17,222 nucleotides of DNA from an uncultured Clostridium sp. (GTDB lineage: Bacteria > Bacillota > Clostridia > Lachnospirales > Lachnospiraceae), in contig UQTA01000067.1 in assembly GCA_900543885.1 (NCBI GenBank), forward strand, positions 1 to 17,222, written 5' to 3'. The position numbers and the translations under genes were made by a program. The notes under the pieces were generated by a model, which saw nothing but the letters and a program-made list of their open reading frames with translations, was not told where the DNA came from and searched no databases. Shown in pieces: positions 13,253 to 17,222 of this stretch (position 1 is the first letter of the stretch; each line of letters begins with the position of its first letter).

Positions 13253-13310
13253 AACAAGCATTTCTGCGTTCAATAGCAATTACTATTGGGCTTGGAAATG
13301 CTTGTTTTTT
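13253..13310 (+). terminator. intrinsic terminator after cca
   Basis: AACAAGCATTTC (13253-13264) pairs perfectly with GAAATGCTTGTT (13295-13306), followed by TTTT; an inner CAATAG/CTATTG stem (13271-13276, 13283-13288) lies in the loop. This closes the proS-cca operon. Confidence 0.9.
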
Positions 13311-13331
13311 GTGATTATACAAGAAAATAAA

Positions 13332-13359
13332 TGGACATTTTCAAATGAAAATGTATAAT
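13332..13359 (+). promoter_or_regulatory. promoter of the EAL-domain gene
   Basis: TGGACA (13332-13337), a 16-bp spacer and a perfect TATAAT (13354-13359). Transcription would start near 13366, just past the in-frame ATG at 13364, which therefore could not be used. Confidence 0.6.
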
Positions 13360-13414
13360 AAAAATGTTACAGATCAGGCGACAACATGAAACGCAAAGTA
13401 AGATGGAGATTAAA

Positions 13415-15547
13415 ATGACAAAAATTCCTAATGACGACATGGAAAAAATGACTGGAAGAGAAATATTTGGAATTGCGGATATTATTGGTGTACTTGGTGA
13501 TGACTTTAGCAACATATATTGTGTGGACTGTAAAACTAAAAATATAGAAATATACAGATACGAAAACGAAAATGTTGGCGTAAAAGAAGTATTAAATGAA
13601 AAAAATCCTTATGAAGCGGCGATACATGGCTATATTGAGGCCCATGTATACGTGGATGATAAGGAAAAGATGAAGAACGCTACAGAGTTTGGCAATATAT
13701 GTAACCAGCTCAGACATGCAGCACAATTTACAGTGCATTACCGGGTAAAAAGATACAATGAAATTTTATATTACCGTATGAAATGCGCAAGGATCGGGGA
13801 AGCGGATCGTTTTCAAAAGATCATATTTGCATTTGCAAGTGAAGATGCAGATGTAAGGCTGAACGAACTGGGAACTATGATGAAATCCAGTGGTGCGACC
13901 GGAAAGCGAAAGATACTGATCGTAGAAGATAATGAAATGAATCTAAAAATGTTAGATGCGCTTCTGGCTGATAAATACGAGGTTCTTACGGCAAAGAATG
14001 GACGGATCGGTTTAAACATATTGGAAGAGAAATACAAAGAACTGTCTCTTGTTTTATTAGATGTCCATATGCCGGTATTGAATGGATTTGAATTTTTGAA
14101 AAGAATGCGGGAAGACGCATTGCTTTCCAGTGTTCCGATTATGGTAATAACGGCAAATGGAGGAATTGATGTAGAATTAAACTGCCTGGATCTTGGAGCG
14201 GCTGACTTTATCACAAAGCCCTACCACTCTGATATCATTATCAGAAGGATCCGGAATGTAATAAGGTTAAAGGAATCATCACTGACTCTGGAAGCGGTAG
14301 AACGTGATGAATTGACCGGACTTTATACGGAACAGGCATTTTCACATTATGTGAAGCAGATCATGAGCTTCAAGCCGAATAAAAAGATGCAGCTGATCGT
14401 GGCAAAAGTAAAAGACTTTAAACTGGTAAATAGTATTTACGGAGCTGAGAAGGCAGATGAATTTCTCCGCTATCTGGCGTCTGCTTACAGTAAGAGGCTG
14501 AAAGACGGATTGATAGCACGGAAGGCAAATACCTCTTTTGTATGTTTGCTATATGGCGATAAAGAATTAGATCATCGGAAAATGGCGGATACAATAAATG
14601 AAATATCGGAAAATGCACCGATAAAAGGTGTGAAGGTTAAGTATGGTATCTATGAAGATATTGACAAAAACCTTCCTATTTCCACATGCTATGATTACGT
14701 ATCTCTTGCTATTGAGACGATAATGGAAAGCTATGACCACGACATTGCCTTTTATACAGAGGAGATTGCTAAGAAACGTATTCATGAACAGATGATCGAA
14801 AACTGTTTTGAGGAAGCTTTAAACGATGAGGAGTTTCTTGTTTACTATCAGCCGAAAATAGATCTTTCTACAGAAAAGGTAATAGGTGCAGAGGCACTGG
14901 TCAGATGGAAAAAATCCGACGGAACCATGGTGCCGCCAGGAGAATTTATTCCTGTTTATGAAAAAAACGGACAGATTGAAAAACTGGACGAATACGTGTT
15001 TAGAAAGGTCTGCCAGCTGCAAAGAAGAGAAATGGATGAATGGAAAAAACTTATAAACATTTCTGTAAATTTATCCAGATCCAGCATTCTTCACGATGGG
15101 ATTGCAGAATGCTATATTAAAATCGCTAAGGATAATAAAATCCCGTTTTCCTGTGTTCCTCTGGAAATAACAGAATCAGCAGCTATTTATGGGAAAAGGA
15201 TCCATAGTACGACGGAGCAGCTGGTAAATGCGGGATTTAAACTTCATATGGACGATTTCGGTTCAGGATATTCATCCATGCTGTGTTTAAATCAGATCCC
15301 ATTTAGTGCTTTAAAAATAGATAAAAGCCTGATCGACCATGTCTGTGAAGAAAAAGGAAAAACATTAGTAGAGCAGGTGATCATGCTGTCAAAACTTTTA
15401 AATATGAAAGTGATTGCTGAAGGAGTAGAAACAGAAGAACAGATCATAGAATTAAGAAAAATGAACTGTGATGAGATACAGGGATTCTACTATGCAAAGC
15501 CAATGCCGGAAAAAGAGTTTACTGAATATGTGAAGGGGAATCACTGA
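13415..15547 (+). CDS. PAS-like / response-regulator receiver / degenerate GGDEF / EAL protein (c-di-GMP phosphodiesterase)
   Basis: With the start at 13415 (GGAG 6 nt upstream) the protein has 710 residues and no membrane segment. Order: a PAS-like domain (about 15-145), a receiver domain (about 165-283) with acidic pair Glu171-Asp172, phospho-acceptor Asp216 in LLDVHMP, Thr246 and Lys268, then a GGDEF-type domain (about 296-450) and an EAL domain (about 465-705). In the GGDEF domain the signature is replaced by ANTSF (371-375), so it cannot make c-di-GMP. The EAL domain is complete: Glu493 of EAL, NISVNLS, EITES, Asp613-Asp614 in DDFGSGYSS, Lys634, Glu669 in AEGVET, Gln689. It should hydrolyse c-di-GMP to pGpG under control of phosphorylation. 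No histidine kinase is adjacent. An upstream in-frame ATG at 13364 coincides with the predicted transcription start. Confidence 0.9.
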   Translation: MTKIPNDDMEKMTGREIFGIADIIGVLGDDFSNIYCVDCKTKNIEIYRYENENVGVKEVLNEKNPYEAAIHGYIEAHVYVDDKEKMKNATEFGNICNQLRHAAQFTVHYRVKRYNEILYYRMKCARIGEADRFQKIIFAFASEDADVRLNELGTMMKSSGATGKRKILIVEDNEMNLKMLDALLADKYEVLTAKNGRIGLNILEEKYKELSLVLLDVHMPVLNGFEFLKRMREDALLSSVPIMVITANGGIDVELNCLDLGAADFITKPYHSDIIIRRIRNVIRLKESSLTLEAVERDELTGLYTEQAFSHYVKQIMSFKPNKKMQLIVAKVKDFKLVNSIYGAEKADEFLRYLASAYSKRLKDGLIARKANTSFVCLLYGDKELDHRKMADTINEISENAPIKGVKVKYGIYEDIDKNLPISTCYDYVSLAIETIMESYDHDIAFYTEEIAKKRIHEQMIENCFEEALNDEEFLVYYQPKIDLSTEKVIGAEALVRWKKSDGTMVPPGEFIPVYEKNGQIEKLDEYVFRKVCQLQRREMDEWKKLINISVNLSRSSILHDGIAECYIKIAKDNKIPFSCVPLEITESAAIYGKRIHSTTEQLVNAGFKLHMDDFGSGYSSMLCLNQIPFSALKIDKSLIDHVCEEKGKTLVEQVIMLSKLLNMKVIAEGVETEEQIIELRKMNCDEIQGFYYAKPMPEKEFTEYVKGNH

Positions 15548-15629
15548 TCTTATACAAAAAAAATTAGGTTAATAAAAATTTGTAATGTATGTTTTCACTT
15601 AATCTTAAGGTTGTATATGTATAAAAACA

Positions 15630-15658
15630 TTGCAATATTTACAAAGGTTGACTATAAT
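15630..15658 (+). promoter_or_regulatory. ridA promoter
   Basis: TTGCAA (15630-15635), 17-bp spacer and a perfect TATAAT (15653-15658), 33 nt before the ATG. The preceding gap (15548-15629) is AT-rich and shows only a weak ATGTTTT/AAAACAT pairing; no terminator for the EAL gene is clear. Confidence 0.7.
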
Positions 15659-15691
15659 ATTGGATACAGAGTTCAAAGGAGGATTTGAAAA

Positions 15692-16060
15692 ATGAAATTA
15701 ATCAACACAGAAAAAGCACCAGGCGCAATCGGACCTTATTCTCAGGGTTTTGAAGTAAACGGTATCGTTTATACTTCCGGACAGATCCCAGTAAATCCAG
15801 CTGACGGCACTGTACCAGAAGGAATTGCCGGACAGGCAGAACAGAGCTGCAAGAACGTAGGTGCTATCCTGGAAGCAGCAGGAAGCGGCTATGACAAAGT
15901 TATCAAGACCACCTGCTTCTTAGCAGATATGGGCGACTTTGCAGCATTCAACGAAGTATACGCTAAGTACTTTACTTCTAAGCCAGCCAGAAGCTGCGTA
16001 GCAGTTAAGTCTCTTCCAAAGGGCGTTCTTTGCGAGATCGAGGCAATTGCTGAGAAATAA
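15692..16060 (+). CDS. ridA: RidA family 2-iminobutanoate/2-iminopropanoate deaminase
   Basis: The 122-residue protein is a normal-length RidA (YjgF/YER057c/UK114). RidA trimers hydrolyse reactive enamine/imine intermediates released by PLP enzymes such as threonine dehydratase, in the cytoplasm. Key features are GPYSQG (14-19), SGQIPV (29-34), Arg100 in KPARSCVAV, which holds the substrate carboxylate, and Glu117 in CEIEAIA, matching the catalytic arginine and glutamate of the deaminating subgroup. AAAGGAGG (15675-15682) lies 9 nt before the ATG. It has its own promoter and terminator, so it is a single-gene unit. Codon choice resembles that of highly expressed genes such as proS. Confidence 0.95.
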   Translation: MKLINTEKAPGAIGPYSQGFEVNGIVYTSGQIPVNPADGTVPEGIAGQAEQSCKNVGAILEAAGSGYDKVIKTTCFLADMGDFAAFNEVYAKYFTSKPARSCVAVKSLPKGVLCEIEAIAEK

Positions 16061-16129
16061 TTAAGGAATGTGACAGCACATAGTGCGAAACGATCCGGTA
16101 TCATAAAAATCACGTAGTGAAATGACAGA

Positions 16130-16172
16130 GAGCCGCTGCAAGATGAGTTTTCATTTGCAGCGGTTCTTTTTT
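16130..16172 (+). terminator. intrinsic terminator after ridA
   Basis: GAGCCGCTGCAAGATGA (16130-16146) pairs with TCATTTGCAGCGGTTC (16151-16166) with one bulge and a G-U pair, a 4-nt loop, and a run of six T (16167-16172). Confidence 0.9.
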
Positions 16173-16229
16173 GCTGTATACTGGTTTTTAGGATTATAAG
16201 AGCACAAAAATATAAGAAGGGGACCATAG

Positions 16230-17066
16230 ATGAACAGAAATATCATTATCATGAATTTCAGCGGAGTGTATGAAAAACAGAGGTTAAAAGCAGTCCTTGA
16301 AGAAAAATGTGAAACAGGAAATGTAACAGAAGTAAACTTTCGGGATATTTCGGGAACCAACTGCTATTGTGACGGACCAGCGGAGGAAGAGATAAAAAAG
16401 AGGATCTGTTCTTATGGACCGGAGGGGATGCATTTTCTGGATTCTGGAAATTACCATTATCTGACTAAGATCTGGCTGGAACTTGTAAAGGAACCTTTTG
16501 AACTTCTTGTATTTGATCACCATACAGATATGCAGAGACCGGCTTTTGGGGGGATTTTATCCTGCGGCGGCTGGATCCGGGAAGCATTAGAAACGAATAA
16601 GAATTTAAAACATGTAATTCTGGTGGGACCGCCAAACACAGCGATGGAAGAAACGCAAAAAGAACTATTAGAGGATGGGGAAGAGCTGATAAAAAAAGTC
16701 ACCTGGATCTGTGAGGAAAAGTTTTTAGAAAATGTGGACAACCAGGATAAAATCCGGGAATTTTGTGGAATATTAGAAGAAAGCCAGGAAACAACATCCC
16801 TTCCGCTGTATATTTCCATTGATAAAGATGTGCTGTTGGAATCAGAAGGAAAAACGAACTGGGATCAGGGAAATGTAAGAGTAGAACAGATTCTGAAATT
16901 TACTGAGAATTATATAAAGGGAAGACGTCTGATCGGTACAGATGTATGCGGAGAAGACCCGGAAAATGACAATGATGAAGAGCAGGTGATCTGCCGCGAA
17001 ACCAGTGAAGAAATTGCCAGGATCATGGGAATATCAATAGAACAGATACGGGAAATGTTAGATTGA
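16230..17066 (+). CDS. divergent arginase/ureohydrolase-family protein
   Basis: The 278-residue protein carries the binuclear metal signature of the arginase fold: DHHTD (Asp96, His98, Asp100) and SIDKD (Asp198, Asp200, preceded by Ser196). His76 in DSGNYHYLT is placed like the first metal-binding histidine (GGDHS in arginases), and GTDVCGEDP (236-244) resembles the C-terminal glutamate region. The metal site thus looks intact, while the rest, including the GGDHS and substrate loop sequences, departs from arginase, agmatinase, formiminoglutamase and guanidinobutyrase. A hydrolase of a guanidino or related amide compound is likely; the substrate is unknown. AAGGGG lies 7 nt before the ATG. It is flanked by the ridA terminator and an unexplained GC-rich edge, so no operon partner gives a hint. 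Confidence 0.75.
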   Translation: MNRNIIIMNFSGVYEKQRLKAVLEEKCETGNVTEVNFRDISGTNCYCDGPAEEEIKKRICSYGPEGMHFLDSGNYHYLTKIWLELVKEPFELLVFDHHTDMQRPAFGGILSCGGWIREALETNKNLKHVILVGPPNTAMEETQKELLEDGEELIKKVTWICEEKFLENVDNQDKIREFCGILEESQETTSLPLYISIDKDVLLESEGKTNWDQGNVRVEQILKFTENYIKGRRLIGTDVCGEDPENDNDEEQVICRETSEEIARIMGISIEQIREMLD

Positions 17067-17085
17067 TAAAGAAATTATATTGCGA

Positions 17086-17222
17086 TTTTGTTCCGAAGGG
17101 TCCGAAAGAGCCCCGCCATGTATAAACGCATTCACGGCAATTTTCTGGACCTTTTGTTCCGCCGCCAATTAGACAGGGCTCCGGCCAACTCACACGCTTC
17201 GCGTGTTCAGGCAACGCCTCCG
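17086..17222. repeat. GC-rich hairpin-containing sequence at window edge, possible dispersed repeat
   Basis: TTTTGTTCCG occurs twice as a direct repeat (17086-17095, 17152-17161). AAGGGTCC (17096-17103) can pair with GGACCTTT (17147-17154), and ACACGC/GCGTGT (17192-17197, 17201-17206) is a perfect small hairpin. Base composition differs sharply from the AT-rich gap before it. A minus-strand open frame runs off the window edge here but overlaps the hairpins and the end of the upstream gene, and is not supported as a gene. Confidence 0.35.

Noticed and set aside
13364..13414. Earlier ATG for the EAL-domain gene
   Set aside because: It lies at or before the predicted transcription start set by the TATAAT at 13354-13359 and lacks a ribosome binding site.
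17023..17214. 63-codon minus-strand open frame at the right edge
   Set aside because: It overlaps the end of the arginase-like gene and hairpin-rich DNA, starts with TTG, and has no ribosome binding site in view.
1..17222. CRISPR arrays, tRNA or rRNA genes, toxin-antitoxin or phage-defence genes
   Set aside because: None was seen: no regularly spaced repeats, no cloverleaf or rRNA-like sequence, and no matching proteins.

Overview
The window looks like chromosome from a gut-type Lachnospiraceae (Firmicutes, Clostridia), perhaps near Blautia. The signs are moderate GC, strong AGGAGG-type ribosome binding sites, an archaeal/eukaryotic-type ProRS behind a T-box, a sporulation-type AI-2E protein, and short dispersed palindromes. 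The genus is inference; no rRNA or marker gene is present.

Layout. 1-330: AT-rich non-coding DNA with four TGGAATTT repeats, possibly the end of an IS21-type element. 468-1154 (minus): an AIM24/TIGR00266 family protein, divergent from a LacI-family regulator (1320-2378). 2379-7303: the regulator's probable target, a TRAP transporter (dctP, dctQ, dctM) followed by an L-fucose/L-arabinose-isomerase-family enzyme. The same palindromic operator core (GGAAAACGATTTCC) lies once at the regulator's promoter and twice, 33 bp apart, ahead of dctP, so self-regulation plus control of the transporter operon is likely. A terminator-like hairpin after dctP may set binding protein above membrane subunits. 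7642-9836: a two-helix small membrane protein, a cytidylate-kinase-like protein and an AI-2E/YtvI-like membrane protein. 9837-10490: a 169-bp element with 24-bp inverted ends, then a consensus promoter and a T-box leader controlling proS and, one base after its stop, the CCA-adding enzyme. 13253-13310: a strong terminator. 13415-15547: a PAS-like/REC/degenerate-GGDEF/EAL protein, probably a c-di-GMP phosphodiesterase. 15692-16060: RidA. 16230-17066: a divergent arginase-fold protein. The last 150 bases are an unexplained GC-rich, hairpin-containing edge.

The most unusual structure is a family of palindromic intergenic repeats. Three copies (3823-3881, 5720-5885, 7549-7618) each end 7-12 nt before the Shine-Dalgarno sequence of the next gene (dctQ, the isomerase, the small membrane protein). 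The middle copy is a whole hairpin of about 166 nt whose arms differ mostly by transitions. Copies two and three are inverted relative to each other and flank the isomerase gene. No CRISPR array, tRNA, rRNA or recognisable defence system was seen.
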